The position numbers and the translations under genes were made by a program. Positions 42,639 through 51,386 of a stretch of DNA of 64,000 nucleotides are shown here, one piece after another. The stretch is taken from assembly GCA_031555735.1 (NCBI GenBank), contig JAVBUE010000002.1, positions 1 through 64,000 on the forward strand, written 5' to 3'. The notes under the pieces were generated by a model. It had not been told where the DNA came from. It did not search any database and saw only the letters and a program-made list of their open reading frames with translations. Position 1 is the stretch's first letter. Every line of letters begins with the position of its first letter. The DNA is from JAJDIA01 sp031555735 (GTDB lineage Bacteria > Bacteroidota > Bacteroidia > Bacteroidales > Tannerellaceae).

Positions 42639-44135
42639 ATGCAACCTATATTAAAGCCCATTATGTTTGTCGGCACCTGCTCGGATGCCGGAAAAAGTGT
42701 GATCAATGCCGCCTTTTGCCGGATATTCCGGCAGGACGGATACCACCCTGCACCCTTTAAGGCACAAAACATGTCGCTCAACTCCTACTCCACCCCCGAA
42801 GGTGGTGAAATGGGACGGGCGCAGGTGGTGCAGGCAGAGGCATGCGGTATCCCGCCGCATACGGATATGAACCCTGTCCTGTTGAAGCCCACGAACGATA
42901 CCAACTCGCAGGTGGTGCTGAACGGCCGCCCGGTCGGAAACATGTCAGCGCGTGACTATTTCGGAAGCGATAACCCCCGGGAAGCGTTGTTCGCCGAAGT
43001 GGTGCAGGCGTTCGAAAGGCTGGAAAACAAGTACAATCCGATCGTGCTGGAAGGCGCCGGGAGCATCTCCGAACTGAACCTGCGCGACAGGGATATCACC
43101 AACATGCGCATGGCTGCCGCCGTTGGCGCGGCGACCTATCTGATCGCGGATATCGACCGGGGAGGGGTATTCGGTTCGGTCTATGGCACGATCGCCCTGC
43201 TGAAACCTGAAGAACGGGCACTGATCAAAGGCATCCTCATCAATAAGTTCCGTGGAGACATTTCCTTATTCGCCGAAGGCAAGGCGATGCTGGAAGAGCT
43301 GACAGGCATACCGGTGGCGGGCATCATCCCCTGGTTCCGCGATATACGGATCGAGGAAGAAGACTCGGTAGCCCTCGCCATGAAACGGAACACCTTCCGG
43401 GCGGGGAAGATCAATGTGGCGATTGTGTTATTGAAACGGATGTCCAATTTCACGGATTTCGATGTGCTGGATGTCGATCCCCGCTTCAACGCCTATTACA
43501 CGAACCGGCCGGAAGAGATCGAAAAGAGCGAGATCATCCTCCTGCCCGGTTCCAAGAATACGCTGGACGACCTGCAGACGTTACGTGCCGATGGGATTGC
43601 CGATGCCATCGTACGCGCCTACCATGCGGGGAAGAAGGTGGTGGGAATCTGCGGCGGTTACCAGATGATGGGATTGCGGCTGGAAGATCCCAACCGGGTG
43701 GAGGGATCAATACCGGCAGTGGCGGGACTGGGCTTGTTACCGTTGCATACGGTGATCGGCGAGGAGAAGCTTACGCTCCAGCAATCGTTCGCCTTCCTGC
43801 CCCATTCCGAAGAGGTGGCATGCGGCGGGTATGAGATCCACATGGGGACGACAGCCGTGGCTGAAGGGCACGAGCCACGTCCGTTGGTCCGCTTGGCCGA
43901 CCACCGGGATGACGGCTATCACCTGAACAGCCGTTGCTGGGGGAGCTATATGCACGGGATCCTTGATAACCCGGCGGTGCGTGATTATTTGGCTGACGGG
44001 TTCGGGGCGGGGGAAGAGGCCACGTCTTTCGACTATGCCGCCTTCAAAGACACGCAATATGATAAACTGGCCGCACATGTACGCGCCCATACGGACATGG
44101 ACTATATCTACCGTACCCTTACTTCAGCCGATTGA
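42639..44135 (+). CDS. cobQ: cobyric acid synthase
   Basis: A 498-residue enzyme that amidates adenosyl-cobyrinate a,c-diamide at four carboxylates with glutamine and ATP. N-terminal P-loop MFVGTCSDAGKS, then PFKAQNMSLNSY, EGAGSISELNLRDRDITNM and DIDRGGVFGSVYGT. The C-terminal class-I glutaminase has VGICGGYQMMG with the nucleophile Cys and a SYMHGILDNP His near the end. It is unaccompanied: no other cobalamin gene and no cobalamin riboswitch were seen in the window. Its 3' end overlaps the convergent UpxY-like gene by 17 bp. Confidence 0.95.
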   Translation: MQPILKPIMFVGTCSDAGKSVINAAFCRIFRQDGYHPAPFKAQNMSLNSYSTPEGGEMGRAQVVQAEACGIPPHTDMNPVLLKPTNDTNSQVVLNGRPVGNMSARDYFGSDNPREALFAEVVQAFERLENKYNPIVLEGAGSISELNLRDRDITNMRMAAAVGAATYLIADIDRGGVFGSVYGTIALLKPEERALIKGILINKFRGDISLFAEGKAMLEELTGIPVAGIIPWFRDIRIEEEDSVALAMKRNTFRAGKINVAIVLLKRMSNFTDFDVLDVDPRFNAYYTNRPEEIEKSEIILLPGSKNTLDDLQTLRADGIADAIVRAYHAGKKVVGICGGYQMMGLRLEDPNRVEGSIPAVAGLGLLPLHTVIGEEKLTLQQSFAFLPHSEEVACGGYEIHMGTTAVAEGHEPRPLVRLADHRDDGYHLNSRCWGSYMHGILDNPAVRDYLADGFGAGEEATSFDYAAFKDTQYDKLAAHVRAHTDMDYIYRTLTSAD

Positions 44136-44613
44136 CCGGGGCGACTTCTTCCAGGTTGACACAGACGGTGGCTCCCATCTGTTCGAGGAAGAGGACGAGG
44201 TAGTTCTTCTTGATCTTCCGTACCTTGCCGGACACGTTTTTCAGTGCGCCGCAAAGGATCTCCACTTCATCGCCTACGTATAATTTTTTGCCGGCGGCCA
44301 TATCCAGAAACTCCCGGATGGCGTCTATCTCCTTTTGCCGGATAATAGCGGGTTTGCCGTCGTAGTAAACGATGCGGGAGACGCCATACACGCGCAACAG
44401 TTCGCGCAGCTTTGTTTCTTCACAGTGTACAAATATATAGGATGTATAGAGGGGAAGATCCACAATCTTTACCCTGTCCGACCATACCCGGGGGCAGCGG
44501 TGCAGAGGAAGCCAACAGTCGATGCCAAGTCCGGCAATGCGGTCGTTTACCTGTTTTTCGGCGCGAGGGGCGGTGTAGAGTGCGTACCAGTTACTACTGA
44601 TTTCCTGTTTCAT
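44119..44613 (-). CDS. UpxY-type NusG-like transcription antiterminator
   Basis: A 164-residue NusG paralogue. The NGN domain (WYALYTAPRAEKQVNDRIAGLGIDCWLP, LPLYTSYIFVHCEETKLRELLRVYGVSRIVYYDGKPAII) is followed by a KOW-type domain (VGDEVEILCGALKNVSGKVRKIKKNYLVLFLEQMG). In Bacteroides such proteins open capsule operons and allow polymerase to read through their leaders. Here no capsule genes follow; the gene runs into the end of cobQ (17-bp overlap, convergent). It is either an orphan acting in trans or a leftover of a lost polysaccharide locus. The frame is intact. Confidence 0.88.
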   Translation of the reverse strand: MKQEISSNWYALYTAPRAEKQVNDRIAGLGIDCWLPLHRCPRVWSDRVKIVDLPLYTSYIFVHCEETKLRELLRVYGVSRIVYYDGKPAIIRQKEIDAIREFLDMAAGKKLYVGDEVEILCGALKNVSGKVRKIKKNYLVLFLEQMGATVCVNLEEVAPVNRLK

Positions 44614-44698
44614 TGGTTATTTTTCATTCATTTGGGGCGAATATAATACTTTTTTTGTAACATTGCAAAGCTGTTTGCGCAAACATAAAATTTACTAT

Positions 44699-46072
44699 AT
44701 GAACAGACGTAATTTTCTTCAGAAATCAGCTTTGACGGTGGCCGGAGCGGGGTTGACACCGCTGATGGGCGGCTCGTACCAACAAGCATTCGGACAAAAC
44801 GCTCCCTCCGACCGGGTGAAAGTGGCACTCATCGGATGCCGTAACCAGGGATGGAGCAATCTCCGTACCTTCCTGCAATATCCGGAAGTGGATTGTGTAT
44901 CCCTTTGTGATATCGACGACGAATGGTTGACCAAACGCGCCGACGAGGTGGAAAAGATGACCGGCAGCAAACCCAAACAGTTGGTGAAAGACTGGCGGAG
45001 GGTGATCGATAACAAAGAGATCGATATCGTGATTGTGGGTACGCCCGACCACTGGCATTGCCTGCCGTTGGTTGCCGCCTGCCAGGCTGGTAAAGATGTG
45101 TATGTGGAAAAACCGTTGTCCAATACGATCGAAGAATGTAACCTGATGGTGAAAGCAGCCCGGAAATACAACCGGATCGTACAGGTGGGACAGTGGCAAC
45201 GCAGCGATCCGCACTGGGACGAAGCCGCCCGCTTTGTGCAGGACGGCAAGATCGGCCGCGTACGAACGGTGAAAGCCTGGGCGTATCAGCCTGCCAAATG
45301 GACATTGCCCAAGGTGGGCGACTCCACGCCACCTGCCGGGGTCGATTATGAGATGTGGCTGGGGCCGGCGCCCAAACGTCCGTTCAACAGCAACCGCTTC
45401 CATTATAATTTCCGTTTCTTCTGGGATTATGCCGGTGGGCTGATGGCCGACTGGGGTGTGCATTTGCTCGACTATGCACTGAAAGGGATGAATGCCGGTC
45501 TGCCTCCGTATGTGCTGGGTGCAGGCGGTAAGCTGGGCTATCCGGACGATGCGATGGAAACACCCGATACGTTGCTGGCAACCTATAAGTACCCGGACTA
45601 CACGATCGTATGGGATCATGCCTGCGGTATTGGCAACGGACTGTTCGACAAAAAAGAGGGCGTAGCCTTCTTTGGCGAGAACGGCACGTTGGTACTTACC
45701 CGTGCCGGATGGGAAGTGCTCCCGGAAATGAATAATACGGGACGGAATTTCCCATACTGTTATCCCTGTGATCCGGCGCCGGTGAAAGCTACCCCGCGCA
45801 TGGAACCCGTCGCTTTCCGGAAAGGGGAAGGGAAAGGATTGTACAACCACGTGGGGAATATGCTGCAGTGTGTCAAGTCCCGGCAGTTACCCAACGCGGA
45901 CATCGCCATTGGCGCCGAAGTGGCAAAGCTCGCCCATATTGCGAATATCTCCAGCCGTGTGGGTCGGGGCCTCACCTGGGATGAAGCGACGAACACCTTC
46001 GGAAACGATCCGGAAGCCAACGCTTTCATCAAAGCGTATTACCGCGCTCCGTGGGAGTTACCGAAGTTGTAA
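44699..46072 (+). CDS. Gfo/Idh/MocA-family oxidoreductase with Tat signal
   Basis: A 457-residue exported NAD(P)-type oxidoreductase. The start MNRRNFLQKSALTVAGAGLTPL is a twin-arginine signal, so it folds before export. The Rossmann domain has VKVALIGCRNQGWSNL, then VGTPDHWHCLPLVAACQAGKDVYVEKPLSN with the catalytic Lys in EKP. C-terminal DYAGGLMADWGVHLLDYALKGM is typical of this group. Some relatives are GH109 glycosidases that use bound NAD. It opens a five-gene operon with a GntP permease, RidA, a D-serine dehydratase-like enzyme and an M19 dipeptidase. The real substrate is unknown. Confidence 0.85.
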   Translation: MNRRNFLQKSALTVAGAGLTPLMGGSYQQAFGQNAPSDRVKVALIGCRNQGWSNLRTFLQYPEVDCVSLCDIDDEWLTKRADEVEKMTGSKPKQLVKDWRRVIDNKEIDIVIVGTPDHWHCLPLVAACQAGKDVYVEKPLSNTIEECNLMVKAARKYNRIVQVGQWQRSDPHWDEAARFVQDGKIGRVRTVKAWAYQPAKWTLPKVGDSTPPAGVDYEMWLGPAPKRPFNSNRFHYNFRFFWDYAGGLMADWGVHLLDYALKGMNAGLPPYVLGAGGKLGYPDDAMETPDTLLATYKYPDYTIVWDHACGIGNGLFDKKEGVAFFGENGTLVLTRAGWEVLPEMNNTGRNFPYCYPCDPAPVKATPRMEPVAFRKGEGKGLYNHVGNMLQCVKSRQLPNADIAIGAEVAKLAHIANISSRVGRGLTWDEATNTFGNDPEANAFIKAYYRAPWELPKL

Positions 46073-46102
46073 AAGAGAAAATTCGTCTAACCCCGGAATG
46101 CC

Positions 46103-47422
46103 ATGTCGTTTGTCGTAATCATCTGCTGCCTGTTGCTGCTGATCGTGCTGATCTCTTACTTCAAGGTGGATGCGTTCCTATCGTTCATCGTGGTCTCCGT
46201 GATTGCGGGGATGGGGTTGGGTATTCCGCTGGATCAGTTGCCGGCTACGGTGGACAGGGGCATCGGCGCCATCATGGGCAGCCTGACGCTGATCATCGTG
46301 CTGGGAGCGATGCTGGGTAAGCTGGTGGCCGAAAGCGGTGCGACACAGCGTATAGCGGATGTGATGGTGTCGGCTTTCGGCACCCGGCATATACAATGGG
46401 GATTGATGATCACCGGGTTTATCGTCGGCATACCGTTGTTCTACGGGATTGGGTTTGTGTTGCTGGTGCCGCTGATCTTTTCTATTGTGAATCAGTATAA
46501 GTTGCCGGTGTTGTATATGGGTGTCTCCATGCTGGCGGCGTTGTCGGTGACGCATGGGTTCCTGCCACCGCATCCTTCGCCGGTCGCCTTAGTTGCCTTG
46601 TTTGAAGCGAATATGGGGATGACATTGATCTATGGGATCCTGATCGCCGTACCTACCATTGTGCTGGCAGGCCCTTTTTTCGGCCGTACGCTCCGGCATA
46701 TACCGACGGGACCCTTGAAACTGTTTGAGAAGAAAGCGGTCGATGCGCGATACAGCCAACCGGGTACGGCCAACAGTTTCATCAGCGCCACCCTGCCTGT
46801 TTTCCTGCTGGTCATCGCCACGGCGATCCCTTATGCGATCCCTTCGCTGGAAGGAAAGGGGGCGGAGGTGGTGTCTTTCCTGGGCGCTCCTTCCATCGTC
46901 ATGCTGATCGCACTGGCGGTGGCCGCTTATACGCTGGGGATCCGTCAGGGGAGAACGGTGAGGGAGGTGATGACAATCTTTGTCGATGCCGTCAGGGATA
47001 TCGCCCCGATCCTGTTGATCATCGCCGGGTCGGGCATCTTCAAGCAGGTGATGGAAGACAGCGGCGTGAGCACCGGACTGGCGGGCGCTTTACAACAACT
47101 GCCGGTACATCCGCTGATACTGGGCTGGCTGATCGCTGCGGTGATCCGGGTGTGTATCGGCTCGGCTACCGTAGCGGGACTGACGGCTGCCGGTGTGTTG
47201 ATGCCCCTGGTGGTTCAGGCGGATGTGAATCCGAACCTGATGGTTCTTTCGCTGGGAGCAGGAAGCCTGATGTTCTCGCACGTAAACGATTCGGGCTTCT
47301 GGATGTTTAAAGAATATTTCAATCTGAGTATAAAAGATACGATCCGGTCGTGGTCGGTGATGGAAACGATCGTTTCCGTGGCCGGCCTGATCGGTGTAAT
47401 GATCCTGAACGTTTTTGTATAA
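46103..47422 (+). CDS. GntP-family permease (gluconate/D-serine type)
   Basis: A 439-residue membrane protein with 12-14 helices of the GntP family, which includes gluconate (GntT/GntP), galactonate-like and D-serine (DsdX) carriers. Family stretches: GIGAIMGSLTLIIVLGAMLGKLVAESGATQRIA, HGFLPPHPSPVAL, GSATVAGLTAAGVLMPL and LGAGSLMFSHVNDSGFWMFKEYF. The operon context (D-serine dehydratase-like enzyme and RidA) favours D-serine or another hydroxy-acid over gluconate; this is inference. Start ATG is 30 bp after the oxidoreductase stop. Confidence 0.85.
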   Translation: MSFVVIICCLLLLIVLISYFKVDAFLSFIVVSVIAGMGLGIPLDQLPATVDRGIGAIMGSLTLIIVLGAMLGKLVAESGATQRIADVMVSAFGTRHIQWGLMITGFIVGIPLFYGIGFVLLVPLIFSIVNQYKLPVLYMGVSMLAALSVTHGFLPPHPSPVALVALFEANMGMTLIYGILIAVPTIVLAGPFFGRTLRHIPTGPLKLFEKKAVDARYSQPGTANSFISATLPVFLLVIATAIPYAIPSLEGKGAEVVSFLGAPSIVMLIALAVAAYTLGIRQGRTVREVMTIFVDAVRDIAPILLIIAGSGIFKQVMEDSGVSTGLAGALQQLPVHPLILGWLIAAVIRVCIGSATVAGLTAAGVLMPLVVQADVNPNLMVLSLGAGSLMFSHVNDSGFWMFKEYFNLSIKDTIRSWSVMETIVSVAGLIGVMILNVFV

Positions 47423-47442
47423 ACCCCTAAATAAAATAAACA

Positions 47443-47925
47443 ATGAACACAGTGAATGCAGATGAGCAGTTTGAAAAAACAGGACTGACATTGCCCCCCA
47501 ATCCTGCTCCGGCAGGCGTCTATAAACCCTGCCTGGTGGTAGATGGGAAATACCTGTATCTGTCCGGTCACGGACCGGTACAAAACGACTGCTCCCTGAT
47601 CCGGGGGCGTATCGGCAGCGATCTGACGATGGAGGAAGGTAAGTTGGCCGCCCGCCAGGTAGGACTCACCATGTTGTCCACCATCAAAGCCTACCTGGGC
47701 AGTCTGGACAACGTGAAACGGGTGGTCAAGGTACTCGGCATGGTGAACTGTACCCCTGATTTCGAGAAACACCCCTATGTGATCAACGGATGCAGCGAAC
47801 TCTTTGCCGCCGTTTGGGGACCGGACAACGGCGTCGGCACACGCAGCGCCGTAGGATTCGGCTCACTGCCGGACAATATCCCGGTGGAAATAGAAGCCAT
47901 CTTTGAAATAGCGATTAACCATTAA
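47443..47925 (+). CDS. RidA-family enamine/imine deaminase
   Basis: A 160-residue RidA/YjgF-like protein. VVDGKYLYLSGHGPVQND is the opening sheet; LSTIKAYLGSLDNVKRVVKVLGMVN is the helix and strand before the active-site GVGTRSAVGFGSLPDNIPVEIEAIFEI, where the Arg holds the substrate carboxylate. RidA hydrolyses 2-aminoacrylate released by PLP serine/threonine dehydratases. The next gene encodes such an enzyme, so the pairing makes direct chemical sense. Longer than the usual 130 residues through an N-terminal extension. Confidence 0.88.
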   Translation: MNTVNADEQFEKTGLTLPPNPAPAGVYKPCLVVDGKYLYLSGHGPVQNDCSLIRGRIGSDLTMEEGKLAARQVGLTMLSTIKAYLGSLDNVKRVVKVLGMVNCTPDFEKHPYVINGCSELFAAVWGPDNGVGTRSAVGFGSLPDNIPVEIEAIFEIAINH

Positions 47926-47943
47926 CCATTAATCATTATCATC

Positions 47944-49047
47944 ATGACCTGGTATCCTATAGAGAATAGTAACGAGATTGATTCTCCTGCGTTGCTGGTC
48001 TATCCGGAGCGGATTGCGGAGAATATCGAGCTGGCGATACAAATCGCCGGTGGTGATATGGAAAAGTTGCGGCCGCATGTGAAGACGAACAAGATGGGGG
48101 CTGTCTGTAGCATGATGATACAGGCGGGGATCCGTAAATTCAAATGTGCCACGATCGCCGAGGCGGAGATGTTGGGATTGGCTGAGGCGCCGGATGTGTT
48201 GCTGGCCTATCAGCCTGTGGGTCCGAAAGTGGACCGGTTGCTGCAACTGGTGAAGTTCTATCCGAATACCTATTTCTCCTGTTTGGTTGACAATGCAGAT
48301 ACGGTGCGTACCCTGGCGGCTCGATGCAACCAGGAGAAGCTGGTGCTGGATGTGTATATCGACCTGAATGTAGGCATGAACCGCACCGGTGTATCGCCCG
48401 AAAAAGCGGGTGGGCTGGCTGAGTTGATCCGTTCGTTTGACAGCCTGCGGTTGGTCGGCTTGCATGCGTACGACGGCCATATCCACGATACGGATATCCA
48501 GGTGCGCCGACAAGCTGCCGACAAGGTGTATGTACAGACGGAGCAGGTGTGGAAGGAGTTATCGCCATTCTATCCGCATCCGTTGGTGATGGTGATGGGA
48601 GGAACGCCTACGTTCCCCATCCATATCCGCCGCGCGCATTGCGAATGCAGCCCGGGGACGTTTATTTTCTGGGATTGGGGATACAGGGAACTCTTGCCCG
48701 ACCTGCCCTTCCAGTGGGCGGCGCTGGTCATGACACGGGTTGTCTCCATAGTGGATCCCCACCGTATCTGCGTGGATCTGGGACACAAAGCCATTGGGTC
48801 AGAGAATCCCCTGCCGCGCGTACATTTCCTCAATGCGCCCGACGCGGTGCCAGTAGCGCATAGTGAAGAACATCTGGTGCTGGATGTGCCCGACAGCGCC
48901 GTCTATACACCGGGCGATGTATTGTATGGCGTGCCTGTACATATCTGTCCCACCGTCGCCTTATACGGGAAAGCCAGCATGATCTTCGCCAATCAGAACA
49001 GGGGATACCTGAAAGTGACCGCGCGTAACCGTTTACTCACCGTCTGA
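47944..49047 (+). CDS. D-threonine aldolase/D-serine dehydratase-like PLP enzyme
   Basis: A 367-residue fold-type III PLP enzyme (alanine-racemase-like barrel plus beta domain). K47 in RPHVKTNK is the Schiff-base lysine. The metal motif near the C-terminus is H333-I-C335-PTVALY. His-x-Cys matches the zinc pair of eukaryotic-type D-serine dehydratases, whereas D-threonine aldolases carry His-x-Asp; this tilts the call to dehydratase, though not decisively. The products would be pyruvate and ammonia via 2-aminoacrylate. The neighbours RidA (18 bp upstream) and an M19 dipeptidase (13 bp downstream) fit a D-amino-acid route. Confidence 0.82.
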   Translation: MTWYPIENSNEIDSPALLVYPERIAENIELAIQIAGGDMEKLRPHVKTNKMGAVCSMMIQAGIRKFKCATIAEAEMLGLAEAPDVLLAYQPVGPKVDRLLQLVKFYPNTYFSCLVDNADTVRTLAARCNQEKLVLDVYIDLNVGMNRTGVSPEKAGGLAELIRSFDSLRLVGLHAYDGHIHDTDIQVRRQAADKVYVQTEQVWKELSPFYPHPLVMVMGGTPTFPIHIRRAHCECSPGTFIFWDWGYRELLPDLPFQWAALVMTRVVSIVDPHRICVDLGHKAIGSENPLPRVHFLNAPDAVPVAHSEEHLVLDVPDSAVYTPGDVLYGVPVHICPTVALYGKASMIFANQNRGYLKVTARNRLLTV

Positions 49048-49060
49048 AACAATCGTTCGT

Positions 49061-50137
49061 ATGAAGAAACAGATGATTGTAGATATCCATCTCGACCTGA
49101 GTATGGATGCGATGGAGTGGAACCGCGACCTCCGGCAATCCGTGGAAGAGATCAACCGCCGGGAAGCGGGAATGAAGGATAAACCCGACCGGGGCCGTGC
49201 CACCGTCTCCTTACCCGAACTGCGGAAAGCGAATGCGTGCCTGGTGGTAGCCACGCAAATCGCGCGGTTTATCACACCCGGCGATACCCGTCCCGGCTGG
49301 TATTCGCCCGAACAAGCCTGGGCGCAGACGCAAGGACAGTTGGCTTGGTATCGCGCCATGGAAGAAGCGGGTGAAATGCGGATGATACGCAACCGCACCG
49401 AACTGGATGCCCATCTGGCAGATTGGAACGACGGGCAACCGGTGGAGCAGAAAGCCATCGGTTATATCCTGAGCCTGGAAGGAGCCGATTCATTAGTGAC
49501 GGTCGATTACCTCGAACGTGCCTGGCAGTATGGCCTGCGCGCGGTAGGTCCCGCACATTACGGGCCGGGACGGTATGCCAACGGTACGGACGCCTCGGGA
49601 CGCCTTTCGGACGCCGGTGCTTCCCTCCTCCGGGAAATGGAGCGGCTGGGGATGATCCTGGATGTGACGCACTTGAACGACGACGCCTTCTGGCATGCAC
49701 TCGATTGCTATACGGGTCCGGTCTGGGCAAGCCATAACAACTGCCGGGCATTGGTGGATCATAACCGCCAGTTTAGTGATGAGATGATCAACGCACTGAT
49801 TGAACGGGATGCCGTGATCGGCGTGGCGTTGGACGCCTGGATGATGGTACCGGGTTGGGTACGGGGCGTATCCACGCCCGAAAGCATGCATTGCTCGCTG
49901 GATATCATGGTGGATCACATAGACCACATCTGCCAGTTAGCCGGTAATACCCGCCATGCGTGTATCGGCAGCGACCTCGATGGTGCTTTCGGGACAGAGC
50001 AGTGTCCGTACGACCTGCAAACGATCGCCGACCTCCAGAAAGTGCCCTCCCTCCTAACCCGGCGAGGCTACACTCCCTCCGATATCGAACAAATCTTCTC
50101 CGGCAACACCCTCCGTTTCCTGCGCAACGCCCTTTAG
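49061..50137 (+). CDS. membrane dipeptidase-like protein (peptidase M19)
   Basis: A 358-residue amidohydrolase-fold protein of the renal dipeptidase family. Metal ligands: HxD in VDIHLDLSMDAMEW, Glu in YILSLEGADSL, His in VTHLNDDAFWHAL and ASHNNCRAL, Asp in ACIGSDLDGAFG. There is no signal peptide, so it is cytoplasmic. M19 enzymes cleave dipeptides and tolerate a D-residue at the C-terminal side. Last gene of the operon; it would free D-amino acids for the dehydratase encoded just upstream. Its 3' end overlaps the convergent Kdo transferase gene by 4 bp. Confidence 0.88.
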   Translation: MKKQMIVDIHLDLSMDAMEWNRDLRQSVEEINRREAGMKDKPDRGRATVSLPELRKANACLVVATQIARFITPGDTRPGWYSPEQAWAQTQGQLAWYRAMEEAGEMRMIRNRTELDAHLADWNDGQPVEQKAIGYILSLEGADSLVTVDYLERAWQYGLRAVGPAHYGPGRYANGTDASGRLSDAGASLLREMERLGMILDVTHLNDDAFWHALDCYTGPVWASHNNCRALVDHNRQFSDEMINALIERDAVIGVALDAWMMVPGWVRGVSTPESMHCSLDIMVDHIDHICQLAGNTRHACIGSDLDGAFGTEQCPYDLQTIADLQKVPSLLTRRGYTPSDIEQIFSGNTLRFLRNAL

Positions 50138-51375
50138 AGCTTCAATTCCTGAAGGATGCGGGTGGTGGAGCCGATGTTTTGGCAGACGTAGCCACCGGCG
50201 GCTTCTCCGGCGGAAGATAACAGTTCGCGGTAGGTGAGCAGGTCGTTGAGACGGGCGGTAAACTCCTGGCCGTTCGAGACCGGGAAACCTCCTCCCACAG
50301 CGATCAGCTCTTTTGCTTCCTTGAATTTCTGGTATTTCGGGCCGAATACCACCGGGATACCATATACAGCAGCTTCCAACGTATTGTGGATGCCTGCGCC
50401 GAACCCTCCCCCGATATACGCGATATCCCCATAGCGGTAGATAGACGACAACAGGCCGAAACTGTCGATGATCAGGCAGTCTTTGCCCGCAATCGTCTGC
50501 TCGCTGGCTTCCGACAGGCGTATCGACGGCCGTTTCAAGAGGGAATGGATATCCAGTAAATGATCCTGGTTGATCTCATGCGGCGCAATGATCAGCTTCA
50601 GCTCCGGATGCTCGTTGAAGTAGGGAATGAAAATCTCCTCATCCTTCGGCCACGAGCTGCCGGCGATCAGGATCGTTTGTTTTTCTCCTTGCGGGTTCTT
50701 CGCGAAGGCTTCCAGGATGGGCAGTTCTTTTGCCATTTTCCGCACGTCCAATACCCGGTCGAAGCGCGTATCACCCGTCACCGCCACCTGCGTAATGCCG
50801 TACGACCGGAGCAACTCGCACGAAGCCTGGTCCTGCACGAACAGGTGGTCGAAGGTATGCAGCACCTTCCGGTATGCCTTGCCGTACCAATGGAAGAACG
50901 GTTGTTCGGGACGGAAGATCGCCGAAATGATATAGGTCGGTATATTCCGCTTCTTCAGTTCCGTCAGGTAATTCGCCCAGAACTCATACTTGATAAAGAT
51001 GGCGATAGACGGATTGGCCAGGTGGAGGAACTTCCGCACCTTATAGGGCGTATCGAACGGGAGGTAACACACTACATCGGCTTCCGCGTAGTTTTTCCGC
51101 ACCTCATAGCCGGAGGGAGAGAAAAAGGTGAGCAACACCTTGTATCCCGGATAATCCGCTTTGATCTTCTCGATCATCGGGCGTCCCTGTTCAAACTCAC
51201 CGAGCGAAGAGGCATGAAACCAGATATAGCGGGCGTTCCGGTCGATCTTGTTCCTGAGGATACCGTTGGTATGCCATTGTCCCAGTCGCATCATACGCGC
51301 TTTCTTGTGGAAAAGGGATAGTATTTCCACGGTCAATGCGTACAGGTGAATAGCCAGCGTGTACAAATAAATCAT
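50134..51375 (-). CDS. waaA: 3-deoxy-D-manno-octulosonic acid transferase
   Basis: A 413-residue GT-B glycosyltransferase. An N-terminal membrane anchor (residues 1-20) is followed by IWFHASSLGEFEQGRPMIEKIK, the catalytic Glu loop of Kdo transferases. The C-terminal domain has ILIAGSSWPKDEEIFIPYFNE, IIAPHEI and the nucleotide-binding GDIAYIGGGFGAGIHNTLEAAVYGIPVVFGP. It adds Kdo from CMP-Kdo to lipid A at the inner face of the inner membrane. It follows gltX by 11 bp on the same strand. Confidence 0.95.
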   Translation of the reverse strand: MIYLYTLAIHLYALTVEILSLFHKKARMMRLGQWHTNGILRNKIDRNARYIWFHASSLGEFEQGRPMIEKIKADYPGYKVLLTFFSPSGYEVRKNYAEADVVCYLPFDTPYKVRKFLHLANPSIAIFIKYEFWANYLTELKKRNIPTYIISAIFRPEQPFFHWYGKAYRKVLHTFDHLFVQDQASCELLRSYGITQVAVTGDTRFDRVLDVRKMAKELPILEAFAKNPQGEKQTILIAGSSWPKDEEIFIPYFNEHPELKLIIAPHEINQDHLLDIHSLLKRPSIRLSEASEQTIAGKDCLIIDSFGLLSSIYRYGDIAYIGGGFGAGIHNTLEAAVYGIPVVFGPKYQKFKEAKELIAVGGGFPVSNGQEFTARLNDLLTYRELLSSAGEAAGGYVCQNIGSTTRILQELKL

Positions 51376-51386
51376 AGGTATGTGTG

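Noticed and set aside
44119..44613. Start of a capsular polysaccharide locus
   Set aside because: The UpxY-like gene is not followed by glycosyltransferase or flippase genes on its strand.
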